A stretch of 64,000 bases of DNA. Origin: Pseudomonadota bacterium. GTDB taxonomy: Bacteria > Pseudomonadota > Gammaproteobacteria > Burkholderiales > Rhodocyclaceae. Every line of letters starts with the position of its first letter. The first letter of the stretch is position 1. Made by a program: the position numbers and the translations under genes. The notes beneath the pieces are model-generated. The model saw only the letters and a list, made by a program, of their open reading frames with translations. It had not been told where the DNA came from and searched no databases. Of this stretch, positions 18,717-26,930 are shown piece after piece. The DNA lies in the NCBI GenBank assembly GCA_018261895.1, contig JAGTRT010000002.1, positions 1-64,000 on the forward strand. Direction: 5' to 3'.

Positions 18717-21700
18717 TCAGTTTGTTATCCGGCGAATCATGTCTTTAACCGCGGCAACCTTGTCGCTCAAGGTCGGGCAGTGGCGTAGAAGGGAAATTTT
18801 ATCCTGTCCTGTCAGCTTATAGCTCCGATCCTTCTGAATCAAATTGATTATCTTGATCGGCTCGATGGGCGGATTCTTCGAAAACTCGGGACTGAACTGC
18901 AGGGTGATTTGATCGTTGGTGGCGTCCAGCTTCTGGATCAGCAGCGGTTTGACGAGCAGACGCAGGCGGTGTGTGGCGAGCAGGGACTGCGCCTGCAGCG
19001 GCGGCTCGCCGAAGCGGTCGATGAGTTCTTCCTGCAGGGCGTCGATGTCCTCGTTCGTCTCGCCGTTGGCCAGGCGCTTGTAGAGGGTCAGGCGTTCATG
19101 CACGTCTGGGCAGTAGGCGTCGGGCAACAGGGCCGGCGTGCGCAGGTTGATTTCTGTACCGATGCCGAGCGGCTGGGTCAGGTCAACCGCCGCAAGGTGC
19201 TTGCCCTGCTTGAGCGCGGCGACGGCGCGGTTAAGCATCTCGGTGTACAGGTTGAAGCCGACTTCCTGCATTTCGCCGGACTGGTTGTCGCCCAAGACTT
19301 CGCCGGCGCCACGGATTTCCAGGTCGTGCATGGCGAGGAAGAAGCCGGAACCGAGCTCTTCCATGGCCTGAATGGCATCGAGGCGCATGCGGGCCTGCTT
19401 GGTCATCGCCTTCTCGTCCTGGACCAGCATGTAGGCGTAGGCCTGGTGGTGCGAACGCCCGACGCGGCCGCGCAACTGGTGCAACTGGGCGAGCCCGAAC
19501 TTCTCGGCGCGGTTGATCAGGATGGTGTTGGCGTGCGGGTTGTCGATACCCGTTTCGATGATGGTCGTGCACAGCAGGACGTTGGCGCGCTGGCCGGTGA
19601 AGTCGCGCATGACGCGTTCGAGTTCGCGCTCGTTCATCTGGCCGTGGCCGATGACGATGCGGGCTTCGGGCACCAGTTTTTCGAGCTTTTCCCGCATGTT
19701 GTCGATGGTGTCGACCTCGTTGTGCAGGAAATACACCTGGCCGCCGCGCTTGAGTTCGCGCAGGACGGCTTCGCGGATGATGCCGTCGGAGAACTTGCTG
19801 ACGAAGGTCTTGATGGCCAGGCGCTTTTGCGGCGCAGTAGCGATGACCGAGAAGTCGCGCAGGCCTTCCATCGACATGGCCAGGGTGCGCGGGATGGGCG
19901 TCGCGGTCAGGGTCAGGACATCGACCTCGGCGCGCATCGATTTCAGCGTTTCCTTCTGGCGTACGCCGAAACGGTGCTCTTCGTCGATGACGACGAGGCC
20001 GAGACGGTTGAACTTGACGTCCTTGCCGATCAGCTTGTGCGTGCCGATGATGATGTCGATCTTGCCGTCCGCCAGTTCCTGCAAGGCTTGCGCCGACTCC
20101 TTGGCGGTCTTGAAGCGGGAGATTTCGGCAATCTTGACGGGCCAGTCGGCAAAGCGGTCGACGAAGGTCTGGTAGTGCTGTTCGCAGAGCAGCGTGGTTG
20201 GGCACAGCACGGCCACCTGCTTGCCGCCGGCGACGGCGCAGAAGGCGGCGCGCAGGGCGACTTCGGTCTTGCCGAAGCCGACGTCACCGCACACCAGGCG
20301 GTCCATCGGCTTGCCCGAGCGCATGTCTTCGATGACGGCGGCAATGGCCTGGGCCTGGTCGTTGGTTTCCTCGAAACCGAAACCGTCGGCGAAGGCCTCG
20401 TAGTCGGTTTCCTTGAAGGCGAAGGCATGGCCCTGACGGGCGGCACGCGCGGCATAGAGGGCGAGCAGCTCGGCAGCCGTGTCGCGCGCCTGTTCGGCCG
20501 CCTTGCGTTTGGCCTTTTCCCACTGGCCGGAGCCGAGGGTGTGCAGCGGCGCGCTTTCCGGGTCGGCGCCGGAGTAGCGCGAGATGACGTGTAGCTGGGC
20601 CACAGGCACAAAGAGCTTGGCCTCGTTGGCGTAGTGCAGTTCAAGAAATTCCTGCTCGCCGAGCCCGAGGTCCATGCGGACCAAACCCTGGTAGCGGCCG
20701 ATGCCGTGGCTTTCGTGGACCACCGGGTCGCCGACCTTGAGTTCGGTGAGATCCTTGAGCCAGTTGTCGAAAGTCGCCTTGCGCGCGGCTTCGCGGCGGG
20801 TGCGGCGCGGGGCGCCGGCATAAAGTTCGGTTTCGGTGATGAATACCCGGTTGGGCAGTGCAAAGCCGGCTTGCAGCGGACCGATGCCGAGCGACAGCGC
20901 GACCTTCGTCGCGATGAACCCAGCGAAATCGGCGCAGGCTTCGGGCTTCAGGCCGTGCTCGCCGAACATGGCAGCCAGTGTTTCGCGGCGTCCGGCCGAC
21001 TCGGCCAGCACGACGACCTGGCCGGGATTCGTGGCGAGGTAGCGCTTGAGCTTGCCGAGCGGGTCTTCGGAGCGACGATCGACGGCAATGTCCGGCACAG
21101 CCTGGGTCGCCGGGATTTCATTTTTGGCCAAAAATACCAGTCGACCGTAAGATTTGGCCGCCGTGAAGAAGGCTTCGTCGCTCAGGAACAATTCGTCCGG
21201 CGGCAGCAGCGGCCGGGCCTTGTCGCCCTGCAGCAGGTTGTAGCGCGAGCGGGTGTCAGCCCAGAAGGCAGTTATGGCAGCCGCAGCGTCGCCGTGCGTG
21301 ACGAGGACGGCGTCCTTGGGCAGGTAATCGAAGACCGAGGCCGTTTCGTCGAAGAACAGCGGCAGGTAGTACTCGATGCCGGCACTGGCGATGCCAGTGG
21401 TGATGTCCTTGTAGATGCCCGACTTGGCCGGATCGCCCTCGAAGCGCTCGCGGAAGGCCTGGCGGAAATGCGTCCGGCCCTTGTCGTCCAGCGGGAATTC
21501 ACGCGCCGGCAGCAGGCGGACCTCCGGCACCGGATAAACCGTGCGCTGGGTATCGACGTCGAAGGTCTTGATGCTCTCGATTTCGTCGTCGAACAGGTCG
21601 AGACGGTACGGCAGCTGCGAGCCCATGGGGAAAAGGTCGATCAGCCCGCCACGAATCGAGTATTCACCGGGCGAAACGACCTGCGTGACGTGCGCGTAGC

Positions 21701-22160
21701 CGGCCAGCGTGACCTGGCCGCGGAACTTCTCGGCTTCGAGCTTCTGGCCCTTTTTGAAGGCGAAGGTATAGGCGGCCAGGAAGGCTGGCGGCGGCAGGCG
21801 GTAAACGGCCGTCGAGGCCGGAACGAGCAGGACGTCCAGCTCGCCCTGCGTCACCGCCCACAGGGTCGCCAGGCGCTCGGAAACGAGGTCCTGGTGGGGC
21901 GAGAAATGGTCGTAGGGCAGCGTTTCCCAGTCCGGCAGAAGGCGGACGCGGAGGTTCGGCGCAAACCACGGGATTTCCTCGAGCAGGCGCTGGGCATCGG
22001 CCGCGCTGGCGGTAACGACGGCCAGCAATTTGCCGGGATGCGCCGCGGCCGTCTCGGCCAGTGCCAGTGCATCGGACGAGCCGGCCAGTCCGGGCAGGTC
22101 GATACGGTTTCCAGCCTTGGGCAGTGCGGGAGAGGGAAGCAGGGGCTGGGTGGCGGACAC
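18717..22160 (-). CDS. mfd: transcription-repair coupling factor
   Basis: DNA translocase that removes stalled RNA polymerase and recruits UvrA. 1147 residues, the full length. UvrB-like N-terminal module, RNA-polymerase-interacting domain (GDPVVHESHGIGRYQGLVRM), then helicase motifs GDVGFGKTEVALRAAF, DEEHRFGVRQK and LTATPIPRTLA, and a TRCF C-terminal domain. GTG start at 22160; a TATAAT lies upstream on the minus strand at 22191-22196. A copy of the dispersed repeat is inside (21114-21151). Codons at about 18790-18870 are AT-rich. Confidence 0.97.
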   Translation of the reverse strand: MSATQPLLPSPALPKAGNRIDLPGLAGSSDALALAETAAAHPGKLLAVVTASAADAQRLLEEIPWFAPNLRVRLLPDWETLPYDHFSPHQDLVSERLATLWAVTQGELDVLLVPASTAVYRLPPPAFLAAYTFAFKKGQKLEAEKFRGQVTLAGYAHVTQVVSPGEYSIRGGLIDLFPMGSQLPYRLDLFDDEIESIKTFDVDTQRTVYPVPEVRLLPAREFPLDDKGRTHFRQAFRERFEGDPAKSGIYKDITTGIASAGIEYYLPLFFDETASVFDYLPKDAVLVTHGDAAAAITAFWADTRSRYNLLQGDKARPLLPPDELFLSDEAFFTAAKSYGRLVFLAKNEIPATQAVPDIAVDRRSEDPLGKLKRYLATNPGQVVVLAESAGRRETLAAMFGEHGLKPEACADFAGFIATKVALSLGIGPLQAGFALPNRVFITETELYAGAPRRTRREAARKATFDNWLKDLTELKVGDPVVHESHGIGRYQGLVRMDLGLGEQEFLELHYANEAKLFVPVAQLHVISRYSGADPESAPLHTLGSGQWEKAKRKAAEQARDTAAELLALYAARAARQGHAFAFKETDYEAFADGFGFEETNDQAQAIAAVIEDMRSGKPMDRLVCGDVGFGKTEVALRAAFCAVAGGKQVAVLCPTTLLCEQHYQTFVDRFADWPVKIAEISRFKTAKESAQALQELADGKIDIIIGTHKLIGKDVKFNRLGLVVIDEEHRFGVRQKETLKSMRAEVDVLTLTATPIPRTLAMSMEGLRDFSVIATAPQKRLAIKTFVSKFSDGIIREAVLRELKRGGQVYFLHNEVDTIDNMREKLEKLVPEARIVIGHGQMNERELERVMRDFTGQRANVLLCTTIIETGIDNPHANTILINRAEKFGLAQLHQLRGRVGRSHHQAYAYMLVQDEKAMTKQARMRLDAIQAMEELGSGFFLAMHDLEIRGAGEVLGDNQSGEMQEVGFNLYTEMLNRAVAALKQGKHLAAVDLTQPLGIGTEINLRTPALLPDAYCPDVHERLTLYKRLANGETNEDIDALQEELIDRFGEPPLQAQSLLATHRLRLLVKPLLIQKLDATNDQITLQFSPEFSKNPPIEPIKIINLIQKDRSYKLTGQDKISLLRHCPTLSDKVAAVKDMIRRITN
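21114..21151 (+). repeat. dispersed ~38-bp repeat, copy 3 (inside mfd)
   Basis: Forward on the plus strand, antisense to mfd. Core TTTTTGGCCAAAAA intact; the arm is changed to CCAGTCGACCGTAA. Within Mfd it is read as SYGRLVFLAKNEIP, in a poorly conserved stretch of the N-terminal half. Confidence 0.75.
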
Positions 22161-22306
22161 GCTGGGATCGGACGGGTTGGGAGGGCGAGAATTATAGCGT
22201 TTTACAGGAGGCCGATTTCCCGTCGATGTTCCTCATCGCCAACGCAATGCAAATTGGATATGCAAGATGGTATTATTCGGGCCGGATTTTTATTTCAAAT
22301 TGACGC

Positions 22307-22546
22307 ATGTCGGTTCTGAATGAAAAGCGGGCAGGGAGTGATCGACGTCTGAAGGTGGGGGTGCCGCCTTCCGGTATCGGGGAGCGGCGTGTCGACCAGC
22401 GGCGCCAGACGGTCATCGCGGATATCAGTTTTTTTGAATGGGCAACGCATTTCGCTTCCTTCAGCCAGAAGCTGACCGGCGTCGCGCTGCCACAGGCAAA
22501 CGCCAACCGGCAATGGAAGGCCAACGAGCACAACGGATCAGCATGA
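22307..22546 (+). CDS. small Arg-rich protein of unknown function (tandem pair, first)
   Basis: 79 residues with repeated Arg-Arg motifs (GSDRRLKVG, GERRVDQRR). No domain recognised. The next gene overlaps it by 4 bases (ATGA) and carries the same GxxERRVxxxRR pattern, so the two look like tandem paralogues. The upstream 146 bases hold AT-rich promoter-like sequence shared with the divergent mfd. Confidence 0.6.
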   Translation: MSVLNEKRAGSDRRLKVGVPPSGIGERRVDQRRQTVIADISFFEWATHFASFSQKLTGVALPQANANRQWKANEHNGSA

Positions 22547-22779
22547 GCGACTCGAACTTGAACGACGAACGCCGCAAACGTGAAGAGCGTCGGCGAATCA
22601 ACGCCGGCCCGCCGGCCGGCATGTGTGAACGGCGCGTGAATATCGAAAGGCGCCTGTTCAATCTCGGTATCGATAGCGGCAAGGGCTGGATGGGCGTTTC
22701 CGCACAGGAAGGCGCTAGCCTGGCGGCAGCGGAGATCACCGAGCTCAACGCGAATTACGAACTGAAGCGCCGTAGCTGA
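22543..22779 (+). CDS. small Arg-rich protein of unknown function (tandem pair, second)
   Basis: 78 residues beginning MSDSNLNDERRKREERRR, with CERRVNIERR matching GERRVDQRR in the preceding protein. The C-terminal half is acidic and helical (AAAEITELNANYEL). ATG 22543 overlaps the previous stop. Function unknown. Confidence 0.6.
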   Translation: MSDSNLNDERRKREERRRINAGPPAGMCERRVNIERRLFNLGIDSGKGWMGVSAQEGASLAAAEITELNANYELKRRS

Positions 22780-22842
22780 GTCGTTTTCGCCCGCGGGCGT
22801 GCCGGGTTGCGGTTCGTGCCGGCGAGCCCGGGCTGCGTTGTT

Positions 22843-23046
22843 TCAATGTATCTGGCGACGGGTGCGCGGTTTGGGCGAGGAAAGGCTTGGCTCAATCGCG
22901 GCGGGTTCGACGAAGTAATCACAGAGCGGACACTGGAAGCCCGGCGGACAGTCATGTTCGCGCGCGCATTCCAGCTGGGTTTCGTCCGTCAGGACCATTT
23001 GGCGCATGGCTTCACACCGTGCAAGGGGGGAATCGAAGAATGACAT
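22843..23046 (-). CDS. small Cys-rich protein of unknown function
   Basis: 67 residues with a zinc-ribbon-like segment ECAREHDCPPGFQCPLCDYF (Cys-x6-Cys-x5-Cys-x2-Cys). A GGGAG ribosome site precedes ATG 23046 on the minus strand. It could be a short metal-binding domain protein; nothing nearby explains it. Confidence 0.55.
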   Translation of the reverse strand: MSFFDSPLARCEAMRQMVLTDETQLECAREHDCPPGFQCPLCDYFVEPAAIEPSLSSPKPRTRRQIH

Positions 23047-23150
23047 GGTTGTCTCCCGGAATATTGGCTACATCTTCAGTCTAGTCCCGATCCAGCCAAT
23101 TGCCATTGCCATATTGAATGGTGGTCAGGCCAATTTGCCAGGCAACAAAA

Positions 23151-23168
23151 ACGGGGCAGCAGCCCCGT
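23151..23168 (-). terminator. rho-independent terminator of the DUF3334 gene
   Basis: 7-bp perfect stem ACGGGGC/GCCCCGT with loop TGCT, followed on the minus strand by TTTTGTT. Confidence 0.8.
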
Positions 23169-23194
23169 ATTCGTGAAACGCTGCCGCAACGACC

Positions 23195-23878
23195 TTACAT
23201 GCCCAGCGAGCGGAGCAGTTCGTCCTGGTCGCTGTCGTCCTGAGCCTGGGCACTGGCCGGTGTCTTTGCATTGACCTGCGCGAGCAGTTCGTCAGGGTCC
23301 GGAACCTCGTCGGCATCGAAATCGTTCATCTTGATGAACTCGGTCTTGTCCATGGCCAGTTCGAGATAGAAGATGTTGTTCTGGCCGGTGTAGAAGGTGA
23401 CCCGGCGCGCTTCCGGCTTGTCGAGATTGGTATCGACGCTGAGCATGACCTGCTTGTTGAGGACCAGCATCTTGGGCTGGTTCTGTGTGATGTGGGTCTG
23501 CAACTCGCGGGCGACCTTGCTGCTGAAGTCACCGACGATCTGATTCATCAGTTCGCCCATGACATTGCCGACTTCGTCGGTCGTGTGATTGGTGGCCAGC
23601 CCTTCCTTGGCCATGCCCATCTGCAGCATGTAGCGCTCGTAAAGCTCCATGGCGGCCGAGGCGGAAAAATTGATGACGACCAGGCCGGAGAATCCGCCGT
23701 CGAAGAGCACGAAGCAGCCGATGTCCGGCTTCAGGCAGGTCTTGGTGATGCGCTGGACCATGCCAGAGTAGTGAATCTCGCTTTGCGTCGCCAGGGTGAG
23801 CACCTTGGTCACTGAGTTGCAGAGGCTGCGCAGGATGTCTTCGGTGCCGTAAATGACGGCGCTTTCGTGGTGGCTCAT
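23195..23878 (-). CDS. DUF3334 family, CheX/CheC-like protein
   Basis: 227 residues from ATG 23878; an in-frame TTG at 23905 is less likely. The central segment NVMGELMNQIVGDFSSKV carries the E-x-x-N pattern of CheC/CheX phosphatases, and flanking strands fit that fold, so a role in dephosphorylating a response regulator is possible. No chemotaxis genes are nearby. The C-terminal 40 residues are acidic and low-complexity. Single gene with its own terminator. Confidence 0.75.
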   Translation of the reverse strand: MSHHESAVIYGTEDILRSLCNSVTKVLTLATQSEIHYSGMVQRITKTCLKPDIGCFVLFDGGFSGLVVINFSASAAMELYERYMLQMGMAKEGLATNHTTDEVGNVMGELMNQIVGDFSSKVARELQTHITQNQPKMLVLNKQVMLSVDTNLDKPEARRVTFYTGQNNIFYLELAMDKTEFIKMNDFDADEVPDPDELLAQVNAKTPASAQAQDDSDQDELLRSLGM

Positions 23879-23952
23879 GGCTTGGCGGTTATCAGATGAT
23901 GACAATACTGGGTATATAGCACAGTCTGGCGATGGCTGGCGGCAGAGACAAA

Positions 23953-23976
23953 AAAACGGGACGCTGGTCCCGTTTT
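23953..23976 (-). terminator. rho-independent terminator of the Ser/Ala-rich exported protein
   Basis: 10-bp perfect stem (AAAACGGGAC with GTCCCGTTTT) and 4-base loop, extended by further T residues on the minus strand. Confidence 0.82.
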
Positions 23977-24002
23977 CGCAATGCGTTATTGCGTGACAGG
24001 CC

Positions 24003-24593
24003 TTACATTGCCGACCGGCTGTGGACTTCGCGGCAGATGGCGATTTCCTCGTCGGTCATGACGGCCTTGATCTGGCAGCGGGATTCCCAGGCGGCCTGCG
24101 CCCGTTTGCGCTCCAGTGCGGCCATTTCCCTGTTTTTGGCAATGCTCTCGGCGTCGCGGCGTTTCTGCTCTTCCGTCGCGGCGATGGCGGCCTGTTCGGC
24201 CTGCTGGCGGCGCTTCTCGGCGGCTTCCGCTTCGGCAACCTGACGGGCGGCCATGGCTTCGGCGTTGGCCTTGGCGCGTTCGGCCGCCTTTTCTTCGCGA
24301 ATGCGGCGCAGGGTCGGGTCCTGTTCGTTTTCGGGCGCTGTCGCGGCGTTCTCGTTGCTGCTGCCATTGCTGTTGTTGCGATTCGAGTTCCTTGTCGCGC
24401 CCCGGACAATCTCCGAACCAATGCCGTTGCCACTGCTCTCGCTGGCGTGCGGAGCGTCGGTGCCGTGGCTTTGATGGTTGCCGGAGGAACTGTGCGACGA
24501 CGAGTGCGATGAACCCCGGACCCTGGCTGATGCGTCGGCGGTGACACCCAGCGCCAGCGCAACCAGCGCGGCAAGCAAGACATTGCGCTTCAT
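24003..24593 (-). CDS. exported Ser-rich and Ala/Glu coiled-coil protein
   Basis: 196 residues: signal peptide (MKRNVLLAALVALALG, cleavage near ADASA), a Ser/His/Asn-rich flexible stretch (about residues 24-80), then a long Ala/Glu/Arg helix likely to form a coiled coil (about 92-170) and two Cys near the end that could form a disulfide. Probably periplasmic. Function not recognised. Confidence 0.72.
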   Translation of the reverse strand: MKRNVLLAALVALALGVTADASARVRGSSHSSSHSSSGNHQSHGTDAPHASESSGNGIGSEIVRGATRNSNRNNSNGSSNENAATAPENEQDPTLRRIREEKAAERAKANAEAMAARQVAEAEAAEKRRQQAEQAAIAATEEQKRRDAESIAKNREMAALERKRAQAAWESRCQIKAVMTDEEIAICREVHSRSAM

Positions 24594-24694
24594 TTAAATT
24601 CCCCCTGAATTTGGATATTGGTCGGCCAACATTCTACACAGCCCGGAACCCTGTCGTCATGCCGAAATTCGGCTGGAGCGGTGAGATTTCACGG

Positions 24695-24735
24695 ATTCAA
24701 CGGTCAACCGGAAAAAAGGCCCAAAATCCAAATCG
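24695..24735 (-). repeat. dispersed ~38-bp repeat, copy 4
   Basis: Reverse-orientation copy: CGGTCAACCGGAAA arm intact, core degenerate (AAAGGCCCAAAATC). It covers the 3' end of the alpha/beta hydrolase gene and supplies its TGA stop from GGTTGACC on the minus strand. Confidence 0.8.
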
Positions 24736-25297
24736 CTGCCGGTCGGGCCGGGTCTTCGGCGAGACCGAGTACATGCATCGAATGCGCGCCGCGCAGATGC
24801 GGGCTGGCACGCTGGTAGCCGTTTTTGGCCAGGTCGTCGTCGGTATCGAAAATCATGAGCAACGGCGCTTCGAGCAGGTCGAGGGCCTGGGCGCCGGCAC
24901 GGTCGATCAGGCCGCCGTGGCAGACGACTGCCTTGACCAGCAGGTCGCGCTGGGCGGCGGCGCGGATGGCAGCCGGGGCGATGTCGCCGGAGGTGAAGAT
25001 GGCCAGCGGCAGGAGCTGCATGTCGCCATCGTTGCGGGTCATGTCGAGCACGTCGATGAGGCGCTGGGCCAGGCGCGGCACGTTTTGCGTGGCATCGATG
25101 AACTGCACTTCCTGCGTCGTCAGCAATTCCATGGTGAAGGTAGCAAAGCCGAATTCGGCAAAGCAGCCGGAAATGGCTTCGTCCTCGCTGGCGTGGTGGG
25201 CCCGGACGATGAGGACGAGGCCGCGCGGATTGTCGGGGAGTTCGAGATGGCCGTGCAGCGAGCCATGGGGGGTTTGCAGGGTGATGTAGCGGTTCAT
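24704..25297 (-). CDS. alpha/beta hydrolase, dienelactone-hydrolase-like
   Basis: 197 residues with the layout of short dienelactone-hydrolase-like proteins. The expected nucleophile elbow is degenerate (LAIFTSGDIAP), and a Cys sits in VVCHGGLID where relatives I know have Ser-Arg-Gly-Gly, so catalysis may be changed or lost. It overlaps amrS by 4 bases, as the last gene of an amrB-amrA-amrS group. The final residues are encoded by a dispersed repeat. Confidence 0.72.
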   Translation of the reverse strand: MNRYITLQTPHGSLHGHLELPDNPRGLVLIVRAHHASEDEAISGCFAEFGFATFTMELLTTQEVQFIDATQNVPRLAQRLIDVLDMTRNDGDMQLLPLAIFTSGDIAPAAIRAAAQRDLLVKAVVCHGGLIDRAGAQALDLLEAPLLMIFDTDDDLAKNGYQRASPHLRGAHSMHVLGLAEDPARPAAIWILGLFSG

Positions 25298-26403
25298 GGG
25301 GCGATGCGGACAGGGATGCGTTGCGGGCCGAAGGCATCGCCGTCATGCCCGAGCAGCGGGCCAAAACGGCCGGCGATGGCAGCCTGGCAGTGCGGACAAC
25401 GGCCTTCGGGGGTCAGGTTGTAGCGCTGGATGGCGTACCAGTCGCGGACGATCAGGGCGGCCTGGCAGTTCGGGCAAAACGTCGTGCCGCCTTGCGGATC
25501 ATGGACATTTCCGGTGAAAACGTAGTGCAGGCCGGCGTCGAGCGCGATGCGGCGCGCGTTCGTCAGCGTCTCCGGCGGCGTGGGCGGGAGGTCGCCCATT
25601 TTCCAATCGGGGTGGAAGGCCGAGAAATGCAGCGGCACCTCCGGGCCGAGTTCCCGCGCGACCCAGTTGGCCAGTTCGCCGATTTCCTGCGGGCTGTCGT
25701 TCTGCCCCGGAATGAGCAGCGTCGTGATTTCCAGCCAGCAGTCGGTGTCGTGGTGGATGTAGGCCAGCGTGTCGAGGACCGGCTTGAGGTGGCCGACGCA
25801 GAGCTTGTGGTAGAAATCCTCGGTGAAGGCCTTGAGGTCGACGTTGGCGGCATCCATGACGGCGAAGAACTCGCGCGCCGGGGCCGGATGGATGTAGCCG
25901 GCGGTCACGGCGACGTTGCGGATGCCCTGCTCGCGGCAGGCCAGGGCCGTGTCGATGGCGTATTCGGCGAAGATGACCGGATCGTTGTAGGTGTAGGCCA
26001 CGCTGGCGGCGCCATGGCGCCGGGCGGCGGTGGCGATGGCCTGCGGGCTGGCGGCGTCCATCAGGCGGTCCATGTCCTTCGATTTGGAGATGTCCCAGTT
26101 CTGGCAGAAGCGGCAGGCCAGGTTGCAGCCGGCGGTGCCGAAGGACAGCACGCTGCTGCCCGGATAAAAATGGTTGAGCGGCTTCTTTTCGATGGGGTCG
26201 ATGCAGAAACCGGATGAGCGGCCATAGGTCGTCAGTTGCATGGCGCCGCCGACCATCTGCCGCACGAAGCAGGCGCCGCGCTGGCCCTCGTGCAACTGGC
26301 AGTCACGCGGGCACAGGTCGCACTGGATGCGGCCGTCGGGCAGGGCGTGCCACCAGCGTCCGGGGTGGCGGGATTCTACGGTCAACTGGAAATTTCCTTC
26401 CAT
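25294..26403 (-). CDS. amrS: AmmeMemoRadiSam system radical SAM enzyme
   Basis: 369 residues from ATG 26403. Radical SAM Cys motif CNLACRFC, preceded by CDLCPRDCQLHEGQRGAC. It ends with two CxxC pairs (CPNC, CPHC) that look like an added zinc ribbon. Partners AmrA and AmrB lie just upstream; the biochemical product is not established. The N-terminal residues MEGNFQLTVE are encoded by a dispersed repeat copy, and the start lies inside amrA by 22 bases. Confidence 0.9.
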   Translation of the reverse strand: MEGNFQLTVESRHPGRWWHALPDGRIQCDLCPRDCQLHEGQRGACFVRQMVGGAMQLTTYGRSSGFCIDPIEKKPLNHFYPGSSVLSFGTAGCNLACRFCQNWDISKSKDMDRLMDAASPQAIATAARRHGAASVAYTYNDPVIFAEYAIDTALACREQGIRNVAVTAGYIHPAPAREFFAVMDAANVDLKAFTEDFYHKLCVGHLKPVLDTLAYIHHDTDCWLEITTLLIPGQNDSPQEIGELANWVARELGPEVPLHFSAFHPDWKMGDLPPTPPETLTNARRIALDAGLHYVFTGNVHDPQGGTTFCPNCQAALIVRDWYAIQRYNLTPEGRCPHCQAAIAGRFGPLLGHDGDAFGPQRIPVRIAP

Positions 26404-26410
26404 TTCGAAA
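26373..26410 (-). repeat. dispersed ~38-bp repeat, copy 5
   Basis: Reverse-orientation copy (ACGGTCAACTGGAAATTT, then a degenerate core, then TTTCGAAA). It spans the amrS start codon and the amrA 3' end. Confidence 0.62.
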
Positions 26411-26930
26411 CCCCGTAGCGCTCGAGCCTGACGTCGTCGCCCCAATAATCGGCCGGCAACCCGGCCTTTTGCTTGAGATGGGCCATGAATGTGGGCGGAT
26501 CGGGCAACTGTTCCCAGACCTGGGGCAAAAAGGTCGAGCGGTGACGGCCCGCGCTGAAAATCACGCCATCGATGTCAGGACGAAGCTGGGCCAGGGCATT
26601 GGCCTCGCTGGAGAACGTCATCGGTTCGGCCGGCGTGAGCAGGGAGACTTCGACGCGGGTGATGCCCATTTCATCTTCGCTCAAGGGCATGAAGCGCGGG
26701 TCGCGAAAGGCGGCGGCCAGGGCATTTTCCTGCACGTCCTGCAACAGCGGGCGCCAGGCTTCCAGGCTGCCGATGCAGCCGCGTAACTGGCCGCGCTGGC
26801 TCAGGGTGACGAAGGTGGCGCCTTTTTCGTGCAGCGCCGCGAAGTCATCGAACGGCTTGGGGGCAATGGCGAAACGCCCGGCGATGGCGTTGCGCGCCAG
26901 GATCAGCAGCGAGGGGCCGAGATCAGCCAT
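26382..26930 (-). CDS. amrA: AmmeMemoRadiSam system protein A (AMMECR1 domain)
   Basis: 182 residues from ATG 26930, which overlaps the amrB stop; an upstream in-frame start at 26972 would overlap amrB further. AMMECR1 motifs are TFVTLSQRGQLRGCIGSLEA and TRVEVSLLTPAEPM. Expected to work with AmrB and AmrS; the reaction is unknown. Confidence 0.9.
   Translation of the reverse strand: MADLGPSLLILARNAIAGRFAIAPKPFDDFAALHEKGATFVTLSQRGQLRGCIGSLEAWRPLLQDVQENALAAAFRDPRFMPLSEDEMGITRVEVSLLTPAEPMTFSSEANALAQLRPDIDGVIFSAGRHRSTFLPQVWEQLPDPPTFMAHLKQKAGLPADYWGDDVRLERYGVSKWKEISS

Noticed and set aside
16871-18748. 625-codon open frame antisense to serB and aroG
   Set aside because: Spans two well-supported genes and the gap between them; product has no recognisable domain.
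18909-22319. Two 561-codon frames antisense to mfd
   Set aside because: Both are antisense shadows of Mfd; low-complexity Gly/Val/Asp-rich products.
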